A DNA stretch of 64,000 nt from an uncultured Bacilli bacterium (GTDB taxonomy: Bacteria; Bacillota_I; Bacilli_A; RF39; UBA660), in assembly GCA_934162125.1 (NCBI GenBank), contig CAKPHU010000001.1, positions 232,717 through 296,716 on the forward strand, read 5' to 3'. Position numbers and translations under genes: made by a program. Shown here piece by piece: positions 8,761 to 17,853 of this stretch (positions within the stretch are counted from its first letter, which is position 1; every line of letters begins with the position of its first letter). The notes below the pieces were generated by a model, which did no database searches, was not told the origin of the DNA, and worked only from the letters and a program-made list of their open reading frames with translations.

Positions 8761-9378
8761 CTATTTTATATATACTTCCAATTTAATATTGGGATTTGTT
8801 AATTTTTCTAATTTTTTATAAAGATTAATATCTCCTACAATACTTCCATAGTGGATAGGAATAGCAATTTCAGGCATCGTTTTATTTAGGTATTCAGATG
8901 CTTCGAAGACATCCATAGTATAAGTTCCACCTATTGGAATAAAACAAATATCGCACTTGGTATTTAGTGCCTCAGGGGTGGCATCGGTGTCACCCATTAT
9001 GTAGAAGTATTTATCTTCAATACGTAATTTGTAGCCGGTATAACCATTTTCTTTAGGATGGTAGCTTTTGTTTAGATTGTATGATGCAACGGTTTCAAAG
9101 GTTAAGTCATCATGAGTGTAGGTGTGAGCTGGCTCTACTAGTAAAATGTTAGAAGTTATTTTTTTCAAACGTTCTTCTAAACATTTCGGAGCGATAACTA
9201 AAGTCGTTGGAGTCAAAATATTTTTGATTGACTCTTCATCATAATGATCATAGTGATCGTGAGTTATAAAGATGTAGTCAGCATCATAATAAGCTGTTTT
9301 TATTTGATATGGATCAAAGTAAAAATTTTTGGTGCTTTCTATTTTAATTGCTGATTGAGTAAATACATTTATACGCAT
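8761..9378 (-). CDS. MBL-fold metal-dependent hydrolase (UlaG-like)
   Basis: A 205-residue metallo-beta-lactamase-fold protein. The metal motif THDHYDHYDEE (about residue 34), the Asp in GDTDATPEAL and the late His in IPIHYGS are present, as in the small UlaG-like hydrolases. The start is the ATG at 9378 with AAAGGAGC upstream; a longer frame to 9438 would read into the T-box terminator and is rejected. It is the first gene after the T-box and 12 bases ahead of thrS, so it is threonine-starvation controlled. Substrate unknown. Confidence 0.85.
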   Translation of the reverse strand: MRINVFTQSAIKIESTKNFYFDPYQIKTAYYDADYIFITHDHYDHYDEESIKNILTPTTLVIAPKCLEERLKKITSNILLVEPAHTYTHDDLTFETVASYNLNKSYHPKENGYTGYKLRIEDKYFYIMGDTDATPEALNTKCDICFIPIGGTYTMDVFEASEYLNKTMPEIAIPIHYGSIVGDINLYKKLEKLTNPNIKLEVYIK

Positions 9379-9399
9379 AAATAAGCTCCTTTCCAAAGA

Positions 9400-9601
9400 A
9401 AAAAAGGATAGTACAGGAGTGCTTTTGCACGGTACCATCCTTTGTTTTGCTTAATTTGATAACGGTCTCCCGGGATTACTTTTTATAATCCTACTCGAAA
9501 GGTAGTAATAAATTAGCTTGTATTCATTTGCACCCACCATGAACTCTCTAAAAGCAAGTATTAATTTATCGTATCCTTTGTCTTTGTAATTACTTGTTAC
9601 G
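9400..9601 (-). promoter_or_regulatory. T-box riboswitch, threonine specifier
   Basis: The minus-strand leader shows Stem I with the AGAGAG element and GGTGGGTGCAAATGAA region, a lower stem ATAAATTA/TAATTTAT with flanking AAAGG/CCTTT, and a specifier loop on the 3' side reading ACT followed by A (ACT at 9506-9504, threonine). It ends in the T-box AAAGGATGGTACCGTG and a terminator stem (GCACTCCTGTACTATCC side) plus T run at about 9400-9444. Uncharged tRNA-Thr would favour the antiterminator and expression of the MBL gene and thrS. An open frame across this leader is not a gene. Confidence 0.92.
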
Positions 9602-9607
9602 TCTGTA

Positions 9608-9636
9608 ATTGTAACACTATTTTTAAACTTTGACAA
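9608..9636 (-). promoter_or_regulatory. Promoter of the T-box operon
   Basis: TTGTCA (9636-9631) and TACAAT (9613-9608) with a 17-base spacer on the minus strand, placing the transcript start near 9601 at the 5' end of the T-box. Confidence 0.8.
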
Positions 9637-9650
9637 GTACTAATAAGGTT

Positions 9651-10397
9651 TTAACGACTTGTCCAGCTCCAAGGTACATCGATAATATTATTTAGTCCTT
9701 GGAAACCTTGAGTATATCTTAGTCTTAAGTAGTTATAAAAGCCATCAAGACTTGAACAATTGGTGTCATTCGGATTAAACATAGCACAATCAGTAACGCT
9801 TAAGTGAAGATGTACTCCAGTAGCGATACCAGTTGCACCCATCTGACCGATGGCATCATTGGTAGTTACAGATTTACCGACATAGGTATCAGGAGCGAAA
9901 GATGAGAGGTGGACATACTGGGAAGTATAATTTTGTCCGTTTATATTGTGATATATAGTAATAATTTTTGCTCCAGCACTATCGTAATAAATTCCAGAAA
10001 TTACTCCGTCGGCTACAGGGTATATGGTTTCATATACTCCTCTGGCACTAGTTATATCTAATGCGACATGATAATAATTCGGTAAGGTTGTGATGGTGCC
10101 TTGTTCAACTGGAAGGCGCCATACTACTTTGGGTACAGCAGTAGTTTTTTCTATTACAGGTTCTTTATTAGCAATGGAAAATGATGTCTTCTCCATTTCT
10201 TCACTGGAATATGAATCGGTATTTTTCTTACTAGCTTTTGTTGCTATGGAAACAGTGGCAATATTGTTTGTATTGAATGCTTCATAAGCAATCTTGTAAT
10301 CAACTACGTTTAATGCGTTATTTTCAGCAAATACAAGATATAAAGAAATAATAAATAGGATAAGAGAAAATGTAATTATTTTATTGCCTTTTTCCAT
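9651..10397 (-). CDS. Exported M23 (LytM-type) peptidase
   Basis: A 248-residue protein with an N-terminal signal/anchor segment (about 7-24) and a C-terminal LytM zinc endopeptidase domain. The zinc ligands are intact: HVALD (HxxxD, near residue 109) and HLHLS (HxH, near 196), with GQMGATGIATGVH leading in. Such enzymes cut peptide cross-bridges in peptidoglycan or serve as regulators of other hydrolases; intact ligands favour activity. GGAGTGAT precedes the ATG. It has its own promoter. Confidence 0.88.
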   Translation of the reverse strand: MEKGNKIITFSLILFIISLYLVFAENNALNVVDYKIAYEAFNTNNIATVSIATKASKKNTDSYSSEEMEKTSFSIANKEPVIEKTTAVPKVVWRLPVEQGTITTLPNYYHVALDITSARGVYETIYPVADGVISGIYYDSAGAKIITIYHNINGQNYTSQYVHLSSFAPDTYVGKSVTTNDAIGQMGATGIATGVHLHLSVTDCAMFNPNDTNCSSLDGFYNYLRLRYTQGFQGLNNIIDVPWSWTSR

Positions 10398-10420
10398 ACT
10401 ATCACTCCAAAGTAGTGCTT

Positions 10421-10448
10421 ATTATACTCAAAAATTTAATTTTGTCAA
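10421..10448 (-). promoter_or_regulatory. Promoter of the M23 peptidase gene
   Basis: TTGACA (10448-10443) and TATAAT (10426-10421) with a 16-base spacer on the minus strand, immediately beyond the dnaI terminator. Confidence 0.8.
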
Positions 10449-10473
10449 ATAAAAAGGAGATTAGTCTCTCCTA
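10448..10473 (-). terminator. Terminator of dnaI
   Basis: Minus-strand stem AGGAGA/TCTCCT overlapping the end of dnaI, followed by a T run. It directly abuts the promoter of the next gene. Confidence 0.75.
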
Positions 10474-11366
10474 TTTTTGCCAATTAACTCTAATGTTGTG
10501 GTTAATTGTTTAATTCTTTCAATAATTCTACGAGCTTTAACTTTATCAGCTGGGTTCTTAGTGATAGCTAGTGATGTTTCCAATTCTTCTAGTGTTAGAT
10601 TGGAAGTAAAGAATGTTGGTAAGTGTGCTTCCATACGATATTGAAGAATTGGTCCTAGTACTTCATCACGTGACCAGGCACTACAATTTTCAGCACCAAT
10701 GTCATCTAGAAGAAGCAAATCAGCTTTTTTAATATAATCGAATTTTTCGTTATAGTTTGTTTGAAAAGAAGATTTAAGACTACGTAAGAATTCTGGATAG
10801 TAAACCATGGCACAAGTTTTATTTTTCTTAGCCATCTCATTAAACATAGCGGCAATTATATAAGTTTTACCGCAACCAAAGGAACCAGTTAGATATAAGC
10901 CTTTTGGTTTTTCTTCGTTATCGTAGTTATCAAAGAATTCTTTGAAGTATTTGATAATTGGAACACGTGACTTATCATCTTTATAAATATTTTTAAGAGA
11001 AGCTTCAGTAGTTTCTTTGGGCATCTCAAATAATTCAATATTTTCTTTATAAGCATTTGTTTTTAGATTGGCTCTAAGTTTAGGGCAAGCATTATAAGAA
11101 AAAGTAATAATTTTAGATTCTTTTTCAGGTGTATAAACATAACCTTTGGCACTATTTGGACAGTTTTCAAGGCCTGGACAATTTAGACAATTTTTACTTT
11201 CATTGTAGGCATCTTCTAAGCTGGAAGTGTACTGCATTAAAATGTTATCTGGAAGATCAAGCTGTTCAATAAATTTATGAAAGTCTTTATTCTCACATGA
11301 ATCATGAAAAGAATGAAGTAATTCAAGTTCATCTGTTTTATTAATTACATTATTTATATTTTTCAT
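10461..11366 (-). CDS. dnaI: Primosomal helicase loader DnaI
   Basis: A 301-residue AAA+ protein that loads the replicative helicase. The N-terminal region carries the zinc-binding style cysteines of DnaI (CLNCPGLENC, about 60-70). The AAA+ domain has Walker A GSFGCGKT, Walker B LLLLDDIGAE and the sensor FTSNL. The start is the ATG at 11366 with AGGTGAT upstream; the in-frame GTG at 11375 lies inside that ribosome site. In Bacillus dnaI also lies near thrS, so the order supports the call. No dnaB partner is in view. Confidence 0.9.
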   Translation of the reverse strand: MKNINNVINKTDELELLHSFHDSCENKDFHKFIEQLDLPDNILMQYTSSLEDAYNESKNCLNCPGLENCPNSAKGYVYTPEKESKIITFSYNACPKLRANLKTNAYKENIELFEMPKETTEASLKNIYKDDKSRVPIIKYFKEFFDNYDNEEKPKGLYLTGSFGCGKTYIIAAMFNEMAKKNKTCAMVYYPEFLRSLKSSFQTNYNEKFDYIKKADLLLLDDIGAENCSAWSRDEVLGPILQYRMEAHLPTFFTSNLTLEELETSLAITKNPADKVKARRIIERIKQLTTTLELIGKNRRD

Positions 11367-11386
11367 ACCTATCACCTGCTACGAAT

Positions 11387-11415
11387 ATTTTAACTAAAAT
11401 GAGATTAATTGTCTA
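11387..11415 (-). promoter_or_regulatory. Candidate promoter of dnaI
   Basis: TAGACA (11415-11410) and TAAAAT (11392-11387), 17 bases apart on the minus strand, in the 75-base gap ahead of dnaI. Confidence 0.5.
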
Positions 11416-11441
11416 GATAATTAAAGACTAGTTTTGATTAA

Positions 11442-12731
11442 TTAAAGATTATCTTCTTCAGTATCGGCAAATTGAACCAAGACTTCTCTAGGTTTAGAAG
11501 TTCCTGATGCGGGTCCGATAATTCCATCTTCTTCTAGTCTATCAATCATTCTAGCGGCTTTATTATAACCAAGTTGAAATTTTCTCTGTAATAAAGAGGC
11601 ACTAGCTATTTGAGTTCTAATTACGAACTCTAAGACTTTTTTGTATTCCATATCTTCTGTTTCAATTTCTTTTTCTTCGATAAATGGATTTTTAATAAAG
11701 TCTAACCATAAAAAATTCATTTTATAGCGTTCTATGAAAAAGTAAATGATTCTCTTAATATCATTTTCAGCAATAAATGGAATTTCGATATTTTGTAGAC
11801 TATTACTAAATCTTGAACTATATAGGGCATTTCCAATACCTTTGATTTTTTCTGCTCCAGAAGCATTTAAAATAAGCATAGACTCTTTTTTAGTAGTTAC
11901 ACGAAAACAAATTCTAGTTGGAAAGTTAGCCGCTGATACCGTTGAGATAATTTGTGGAGATGGATAATTAGAAACTACGATCAAATGGATATTTACATTC
12001 CAACCATTTTTAGAAATGTAATCAATATATTCATTAATTTCATTGGTGGAATTTAGATCTGAATAGTTATCAATTATAACTACAATATTTGGCAGTTTGC
12101 CTATTGTAGCATCTGGTTTCTCATTATATTGATCGACTGTTTTTACAAGTCTATTTTGAAGAATAGCATATCTTCTTTCAATTTCCATTTTTGTTCTAAG
12201 TAGAGCATTATATAAAAGCTTTTCATTAGAAATTATAGGGAATAAAAGATGAGGTGCTCCACTATATTGTGAATACTCTATACCTTTAGAATCATAAATA
12301 ATAAGCTTTAAGTCAGTAGCAGATTTTGTTAGGAGCATAGTAGCTAAGCAAAAATTTATATAAGTACTTTTACCAGACATTACAGTTCCACTTATTAAGA
12401 GATTGGGCATTCTGTTTAGAGGTTCTACTATTACTTGATCTTTACATTTTCCAATTGGAATGGCTAGATCTTTTTCTTGTTTGATGGCCTCTACATAGGG
12501 TCTTAAATCTTCTTGCGATGTTTCAAGTATTTCAAGATCTGGAATTGCATATTCTTCTTGAAATAATTCGGTTTTATTTTCTGCATCTTCAAGTGATTTA
12601 ATATTTTTTAAATCCGCAATACTATTAATAATAATCTTATGTTTAGCAGGCTCTGTTACTGGTTCGGTTATTACATTTGTATTTTGTTTATCTTCTTTAT
12701 CTATATTAAATAGTTTTTGCCATATACTCAT
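11442..12731 (-). CDS. Soluble FtsK/SpoIIIE-family protein (SftA-like) with altered Walker B
   Basis: A 429-residue FtsK/SpoIIIE-type protein without transmembrane helices. Walker A is GTVMSGKST (near residue 119). Walker B reads VVIIDNYSDL (near 219), so Asn replaces the catalytic Glu of the usual DE pair. The NFPTRICFRV and GAEKIKGIGNALY segments match the motor core. The last ~65 residues (LLQRKFQLGYNKAARMIDRL) are a typical FtsK gamma winged helix for DNA polarity reading. Start is the ATG at 12731 with GGTGATAAG upstream; a longer frame overlaps the previous gene. The shape resembles SftA, a soluble septal DNA translocase, but much shorter. Confidence 0.8.
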   Translation of the reverse strand: MSIWQKLFNIDKEDKQNTNVITEPVTEPAKHKIIINSIADLKNIKSLEDAENKTELFQEEYAIPDLEILETSQEDLRPYVEAIKQEKDLAIPIGKCKDQVIVEPLNRMPNLLISGTVMSGKSTYINFCLATMLLTKSATDLKLIIYDSKGIEYSQYSGAPHLLFPIISNEKLLYNALLRTKMEIERRYAILQNRLVKTVDQYNEKPDATIGKLPNIVVIIDNYSDLNSTNEINEYIDYISKNGWNVNIHLIVVSNYPSPQIISTVSAANFPTRICFRVTTKKESMLILNASGAEKIKGIGNALYSSRFSNSLQNIEIPFIAENDIKRIIYFFIERYKMNFLWLDFIKNPFIEEKEIETEDMEYKKVLEFVIRTQIASASLLQRKFQLGYNKAARMIDRLEEDGIIGPASGTSKPREVLVQFADTEEDNL

Positions 12732-12750
12732 CTTATCACCTACTATATTT

Positions 12751-13818
12751 TTAATTATCTTTTTTAGCTCTGGCTTCATATACTTGCTTGCATAATTGTT
12801 TAACTCTTTTTCCAGTACCTGGTATTCTTACATCTTCTAAATTTCTATAAATATTTGGAATATCTATGTGAAATTGTCTACACTCTTCAGGAGTTATTTC
12901 TTTAAAGGCTGGACAAGGTAGAATATCTCCATCAAATTTGATATCTAGTTTTTCTAATCCCGCATTACATTTATGAGTTTCTTCTCCTTGAAGAGGAATA
13001 CCTACTCTAATGTGTCCAGAAAAATTCTTACGACCTTTTTCTAGTAATGTGAAGAATTCTTCTTTTTCTTCTTTACTCATTAATAATTCTTCTTTATTTT
13101 CTTTGCCACGTCCTTGTGGTAAAAAGTTTAAGAAACTTACTTGTTTTACTCCAGCTATTTCTAATAGTTCTAGAATATCAGGTATTTCTTTATAGTTTGG
13201 TTTCATAGGAACAAAATGAACGTCTATATCTAGTTTTTCAAATGAAGCATCGATTAAGGATTTTAGTAGTGCTACCCTAGCCTGTTCATTTCTTCCCATG
13301 ACAAAGCTGTCAGTTTCTGCTTCATAGGCTTGCATATCAAATACTATTTTATCAAGTCCAATAGTTTTCAGTTCACGTAACAAATTTCTATTAATTGGAC
13401 TATATTTTTTTCTTTTTAGAAGGTTATCGTAGTACTTTGTTACTTGATTCTTTAAAAAATCATTATCTGGCTCATTCTGTTCTATTTCACTTAAGCACTG
13501 TTTTTCTTCAGCCAAAATAATTTCTTTATCTTCAGGACTTATTTCACCATCTTCTACGACTCCACTAGTAAAAATAACAGTTCTTATTCCTTGTTGTTTG
13601 GCATAAGTAACCATTTCAATTAAGTTAGGATGTAAAAATGGTTCTCCACCAGACAAAGATAATTCTTCTATTCCACCCTGTGCCATGAAATAATCAATTG
13701 TTCTTTTAAAATCTTCAAAAGCGATAACATGAGTTTTGGTTGATGATGAATTTGAGGAACAGAATTTACAGTTATTTAAACACTTTTCAATTACTTCAAA
13801 GCATAAATCTTTAACCAT
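12751..13818 (-). CDS. Radical SAM protein with SPASM-like C-terminus
   Basis: A 355-residue radical SAM enzyme. The 4Fe-4S motif is CLNNCKFC (Cys 13, 17, 20), followed by the SGGEP motif (SLSGGEPFLHPNL) of the SAM-binding core. The C-terminal third has extra cysteines (about 287, 305, 317, 346; for example DILPCPAF), as in SPASM/auxiliary-cluster enzymes that modify peptides or mature proteins. An insertion rich in Glu and Lys lies at about 85-120. No obvious precursor peptide gene is adjacent. It is 19 bases ahead of the FtsK-like gene. Substrate unknown. Confidence 0.82.
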   Translation of the reverse strand: MVKDLCFEVIEKCLNNCKFCSSNSSSTKTHVIAFEDFKRTIDYFMAQGGIEELSLSGGEPFLHPNLIEMVTYAKQQGIRTVIFTSGVVEDGEISPEDKEIILAEEKQCLSEIEQNEPDNDFLKNQVTKYYDNLLKRKKYSPINRNLLRELKTIGLDKIVFDMQAYEAETDSFVMGRNEQARVALLKSLIDASFEKLDIDVHFVPMKPNYKEIPDILELLEIAGVKQVSFLNFLPQGRGKENKEELLMSKEEKEEFFTLLEKGRKNFSGHIRVGIPLQGEETHKCNAGLEKLDIKFDGDILPCPAFKEITPEECRQFHIDIPNIYRNLEDVRIPGTGKRVKQLCKQVYEARAKKDN

Positions 13819-13875
13819 ATACTATTCCTCCTTTTTAGTTAGTTATTATATCATGTTATTTTTTTATAGTTACTT

Positions 13876-14574
13876 TTAATTATTTAAATATTTTTTATCG
13901 AAATAGTTAAACATTTCATTTAAAACATTGTTACCTATTGCTTTTATTTTATCAAAGTCTGACATTAAAGCTCTAAAATCATTTACTGACATTATTTCAT
14001 TTAGATATCTTATTGCGAGATAACTTAAATCATATCCATTATATGATTCATTGTAGAAGGCATCACCATGTTCCAATTCATTTAGCTTAGGAATTATTTT
14101 AGTAGACTCTTTTACTTTTAAGTAGTATTCTTGGAAGTTATCCTTTTGATGTAGTTTTTTATCTTCACCCGATAAAAATTGAGCCATACCTTCGTCATAC
14201 CAGATTATTCTATTTTCATAATTACCTTTAAGAATATATTTCATGTAGAAAATATGAAATAATTCATGGGAAGCAGTATATAATTTGTCCATTTGTGTTT
14301 TTGAAGCAACATAGGCATTAACCATGTCATTGTCATAGGTTCCTTTTGCATATTCTGGTAAGGATTCCTTTTCACCTCTTAGTTTATAGATGAATTCTCT
14401 AAAGTCATTTAAAGTGTCAAAATAATTCACTTTAATTACTTCCATTTCTGTTATATTAAATAATTCTTTATATTCTAAAGATTTTGTTTTTAATGGTTCA
14501 ATAGTCGCGGATGCTAACTCATCTAATGAATCTGAATAATTTATGATGATTCCATCTTTTTCTATTTTTTTCAT
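13876..14574 (-). CDS. Putative zinc metallopeptidase (HExxH, gluzincin-like)
   Basis: A 232-residue protein without signal peptide. It carries ASHELFHIFY, a HExxH zinc motif near residue 104, and about 25 residues later YDEGMAQFLSG, where the Glu would be the third ligand as in peptidase MA-like gluzincins. Nearby genes (Nudix, comEC) give no hint of substrate. The protein could be cytoplasmic or released by another route. It may instead be a non-secreted inactive homologue, but the motif is intact. Confidence 0.7.
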   Translation of the reverse strand: MKKIEKDGIIINYSDSLDELASATIEPLKTKSLEYKELFNITEMEVIKVNYFDTLNDFREFIYKLRGEKESLPEYAKGTYDNDMVNAYVASKTQMDKLYTASHELFHIFYMKYILKGNYENRIIWYDEGMAQFLSGEDKKLHQKDNFQEYYLKVKESTKIIPKLNELEHGDAFYNESYNGYDLSYLAIRYLNEIMSVNDFRALMSDFDKIKAIGNNVLNEMFNYFDKKYLNN

Positions 14575-14601
14575 TATATCAACTCCATTTTTAGAAATAA
14601 T

Positions 14602-15081
14602 TTATATATTGTTAGTTCTTATTAAATTATCAATTGAATGATGTATTTTATTTGAATCTTTTATCATTTCTTTTACTATACTTGGATATATTGTATAGTT
14701 GTCAATATCCTTTAAATCAATCCATTTAAAATTAATCCAATATCCCTCTAATCCTTTAAAATTATCAGGAGTAGTTTCATCTTTATATATTCCTTTGTAA
14801 ATTAAATTTAGTTGTTGATTATTATATCCTTTACCGGAAACAAATTCTTCACTGACGCCTATAAAACTATATTCTAAATTATCCCAACCCAATTCTTCTT
14901 TGACTTCTCGTTTTATAGCATCAATACTTTCTTCTAGCTCCTCTATTTTTCCGCCAGGAAGCATATAAAAGTCTCGACCTTCAACATTAAATAACAACAC
15001 TTTGGTTTCATCTTTGTTAAAAATGAGAGCAGACACTCTTAAAAAGAATTGAAAGTCTTTATTTGTATATCTTATATCCAT
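14602..15081 (-). CDS. Nudix hydrolase
   Basis: A 159-residue Nudix-fold pyrophosphohydrolase. The Nudix box is complete: GGKIEELEESIDAIKREVKE followed by ELGW, matching Gx5Ex7REUxEExGU. Substrate class cannot be read from sequence; candidates are nucleotide-sugar, NTP or NADH-type compounds. It lies 27 bases ahead of the metallopeptidase gene on the same strand and the two may be co-transcribed. Confidence 0.88.
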   Translation of the reverse strand: MDIRYTNKDFQFFLRVSALIFNKDETKVLLFNVEGRDFYMLPGGKIEELEESIDAIKREVKEELGWDNLEYSFIGVSEEFVSGKGYNNQQLNLIYKGIYKDETTPDNFKGLEGYWINFKWIDLKDIDNYTIYPSIVKEMIKDSNKIHHSIDNLIRTNNI

Positions 15082-15144
15082 TATATCAACTCCAATTGTA
15101 TTATATCATATTAGACCATGTTCTCTTACAGTAATCCACTTTTT

Positions 15145-17187
15145 CTACTTTCCATATGTTTCAATTTTATAACTATTTTTATTTAGTTTAATATCTATAC
15201 TACCATTCAAATCAGTTCGATAAATTTCACTATTACTTAAGATATCTAATACAGATTTTTTAGGATGTCCAAACTTATTGTTCTTTCCTACACTAATCAG
15301 ACTATATTTAGGTCTTATTGTATTATAAAAACTTTTACTAGTACTGGTATTTGATCCATGATGACCAACTTTTAAAAAATCAATATTAGATAGTTCATAA
15401 TTTTCTATAATGTATCTTTCACTAATGGTTGTAGCATCTCCCATAAATAGAAAAGAAGTTTCATTGTATTTCATGTAATAAATAGAACTTGAATCATTTT
15501 CTTCAGGAAATTCTTTATTTAATTGTATAAGTACTAAGTTACCACAATTTATTGTTGTGCCTTCTTTGGCAATATGATAATCATATTTTGAAGCAATAGC
15601 TTTTTCATAGTAGTTTTTTTCTCCTAAGTTCATGTAAATATTTTTCACTTTAAAATGTTCTAATAAATAGAGAGCATCTCCAGCATGATCTTTATCACCA
15701 TGACTAAGTAAGAGATAATCAATCTTTTTTATACCTAGTTTTTTTAAAGTTTGAATTGTAGTATTGGCACTTAAAGAGTAATTATTATCAGTACTTGTTC
15801 CTGTATCAAGTAAAATAGTACAGTTATTTGAATGAATTATAATAGAGTCACCTTGTCCTACATCTTGGACTTTTACATAAGTTTCATTTAGAAAAAATGG
15901 ATAAGAATAATGAATTAAAAGAATGATAATTAATGGTAAGTACTGTTTTCTTTCTTTTTTTATGAGGCCATTAATAAATAAAATAATTAAAGGATAATAT
16001 AAAAGATAATAAATAATATTAATTCTTTTAAAAGTAAAAGTAAGAATAGATATCTTAGAAAGAAATAAAGATAGACTTTCTAAGATATTAATTAAAAAAT
16101 TATAGATTGGTAAGAGGAAGGGACAAAATACTAGAATTAGTGATAAAGGAAAAATAATAATACTTATAAGTGGTACAAAGAAAAGATTGTAGATAATACT
16201 TAGAAAATTAAGAGATGAAAAATTATAAAGGCTGATTGGTATACTTACTAAAAAGGAAATTAGAGAAGTTTTTAATAAAGAAATAAAGTAATTACCTTGA
16301 AGATAAGAACTAGTTTCTATTAAAGCTAGACTAATGGAAAAAGAATATAAAAATCCAAGATCATAGATGAAGAAAGGATTAAAGATAAGAGAAATAGATA
16401 GAACTAATAAAAATAAATGAAATGGTTTTATATAGAAATAGTAAATTTTATTTAAAGAAAAAAGGATAAAGAAAAGTACACCTCTTAAAATAGAAGCTGA
16501 TGGTCCAACTAAAAGAAGATAAAACAAAAGAAAAATAATAGTAATAAAATAAGAAGTATTTTCCTTTACTTTTAGTTTTTTTAATAGTTTTAAGATTAGA
16601 GATGATAACAAAGTAATATGCATGCCACTAATGGCAAAGAGGTGACTAATTTCATTTGTTTGATAACTTCTAATAACTTCTTTAGATATATATGATTTAT
16701 CTCCATAAATAAAAGTATATAGATAACTATTATTATGGAGATGATAAGCAATTCTTTCTTTAAAAAAATAGTAGATATTTTGTTTAGAAGATATTAAACT
16801 GTATTCTTTTACTTTGATTAGATAATAAATATTTTTTCTTTCTAAGTACTTTTGATAATTAAAATTAGAATTATTTTTAGGCTTTGTGGCCTCCCCTTTT
16901 ACAAGTATTTCATTTCCTAAATGATAAGTTTTTTTAAATTCTTCTTGTTCCTTAGTATTTTTAAAAGTATAGCTTAAAATAAAACTTTCAGTAGAACTTT
17001 TTAGAGTTATTTTTAAATAATTATCAATAATAGTTAAAGAAGTAATTGTTCCTGAAATGGTTGTGGGTGGTTTTTTATAGTTTGATGTTTTAGGAATATT
17101 TAAAATAATACTTGTATAAATTAAAGCTATTAGAAATATTCCATAATATAAATATTTAGATAGTAAGATAGTCCTTAATTTTAGCAA
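15145..17187 (-). CDS. comEC: DNA uptake channel protein ComEC
   Basis: A 680-residue ComEC/Rec2 protein that forms the transmembrane path for single-stranded DNA during transformation. Two N-terminal helices flank a DUF4131 OB-type domain (about 40-130), then the multi-helix competence domain (about 165-440, with EISHLFAISGMHITLLSSL), then a metallo-beta-lactamase-like domain (VGQGDSIIIHS, LLLSHGDKDHAGDA) with metal ligands intact. The gene overlaps the end of comEA by 32 bases, so both are translated together. Its presence suggests natural transformation. Confidence 0.92.
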   Translation of the reverse strand: MLKLRTILLSKYLYYGIFLIALIYTSIILNIPKTSNYKKPPTTISGTITSLTIIDNYLKITLKSSTESFILSYTFKNTKEQEEFKKTYHLGNEILVKGEATKPKNNSNFNYQKYLERKNIYYLIKVKEYSLISSKQNIYYFFKERIAYHLHNNSYLYTFIYGDKSYISKEVIRSYQTNEISHLFAISGMHITLLSSLILKLLKKLKVKENTSYFITIIFLLFYLLLVGPSASILRGVLFFILFSLNKIYYFYIKPFHLFLLVLSISLIFNPFFIYDLGFLYSFSISLALIETSSYLQGNYFISLLKTSLISFLVSIPISLYNFSSLNFLSIIYNLFFVPLISIIIFPLSLILVFCPFLLPIYNFLINILESLSLFLSKISILTFTFKRINIIYYLLYYPLIILFINGLIKKERKQYLPLIIILLIHYSYPFFLNETYVKVQDVGQGDSIIIHSNNCTILLDTGTSTDNNYSLSANTTIQTLKKLGIKKIDYLLLSHGDKDHAGDALYLLEHFKVKNIYMNLGEKNYYEKAIASKYDYHIAKEGTTINCGNLVLIQLNKEFPEENDSSSIYYMKYNETSFLFMGDATTISERYIIENYELSNIDFLKVGHHGSNTSTSKSFYNTIRPKYSLISVGKNNKFGHPKKSVLDILSNSEIYRTDLNGSIDIKLNKNSYKIETYGK

Positions 17188-17827
17188 AAAGGTTTTCTCC
17201 TATTCCAGAAACATTTTTTAAGTCTTCAATATTTTCAAATGGTCCATGTTCATTACGATAAGCGATGATGTCATTAGCTTTAGCTTCGCCAATTCCTGGA
17301 AGTTTTATTAAATCAGCTACAGTGGCATCATTTAGAGAAATAAGACTTTCTAGTTTAGTATCACTTGAAATACAAGCATCATTTTCTAGACCATACTTAT
17401 CATTTTGTTTACATTTGGATGAGACTTGTTCTTCTAATTCTTTAGTTTTTTTAAAATCTTCTACTTCATTATTACTGTAGACAATTATAACCATTTCATC
17501 TGTTATTTTTTTACTTAAATTTATTACAGAAGTATTGGCATTTTCTGTTAGGCCTCCGGCAGCTTTGATGACATCAATTACTCTAGAGGAAGAATCCATT
17601 GTATAGATTCCTGGACTTATAACTTCTCCTTTGATGTCAACTTGATATTTAATAGTACTTTCTTGGGAAGGCTGTTTCTCTTCTTTTTTGTTAATAATTG
17701 GATTTTCTTCTTTTTTTGATGTTTTAGTAGGTTTTCTAGTTAGAAAGAAATAAGTAGCAATACCTATAATTAATAGTAAGACTGACGCAATAATAATTTG
17801 TTTTCGATAACGATAATGGAATGTAAT
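17156..17827 (-). CDS. comEA: DNA receptor ComEA, probable ATT start
   Basis: A membrane-anchored DNA-binding protein of about 223 residues: N-terminal helix (about 9-28), a Lys/Glu linker, an SLBB domain (KYQVDIKGEVISPGIYTMD) and a C-terminal helix-hairpin-helix pair (LNDATVADLIKLPGIGEAKA, LKNVSGIGENLFAKI). It captures double-stranded DNA for ComEC. A strong GGAGGTGAT ribosome site is followed seven bases later by ATT at 17827 and no ATG/GTG/TTG is in frame nearby. The only alternative, TTG at 17857, lies before the ribosome site and inside a terminator, so an ATT start is preferred. Confidence 0.85.
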   Translation of the reverse strand: MTFHYRYRKQIIIASVLLLIIGIATYFFLTRKPTKTSKKEENPIINKKEEKQPSQESTIKYQVDIKGEVISPGIYTMDSSSRVIDVIKAAGGLTENANTSVINLSKKITDEMVIIVYSNNEVEDFKKTKELEEQVSSKCKQNDKYGLENDACISSDTKLESLISLNDATVADLIKLPGIGEAKANDIIAYRNEHGPFENIEDLKNVSGIGENLFAKIKDYLTI

Positions 17828-17853
17828 TTTATCACCTCCATATGTATTATTTA

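Noticed and set aside
9451..9636. A 61-codon open frame on the minus strand
   Set aside because: It lies entirely across Stem I and the linker of the T-box leader and has no ribosome site; the RNA explains the sequence.
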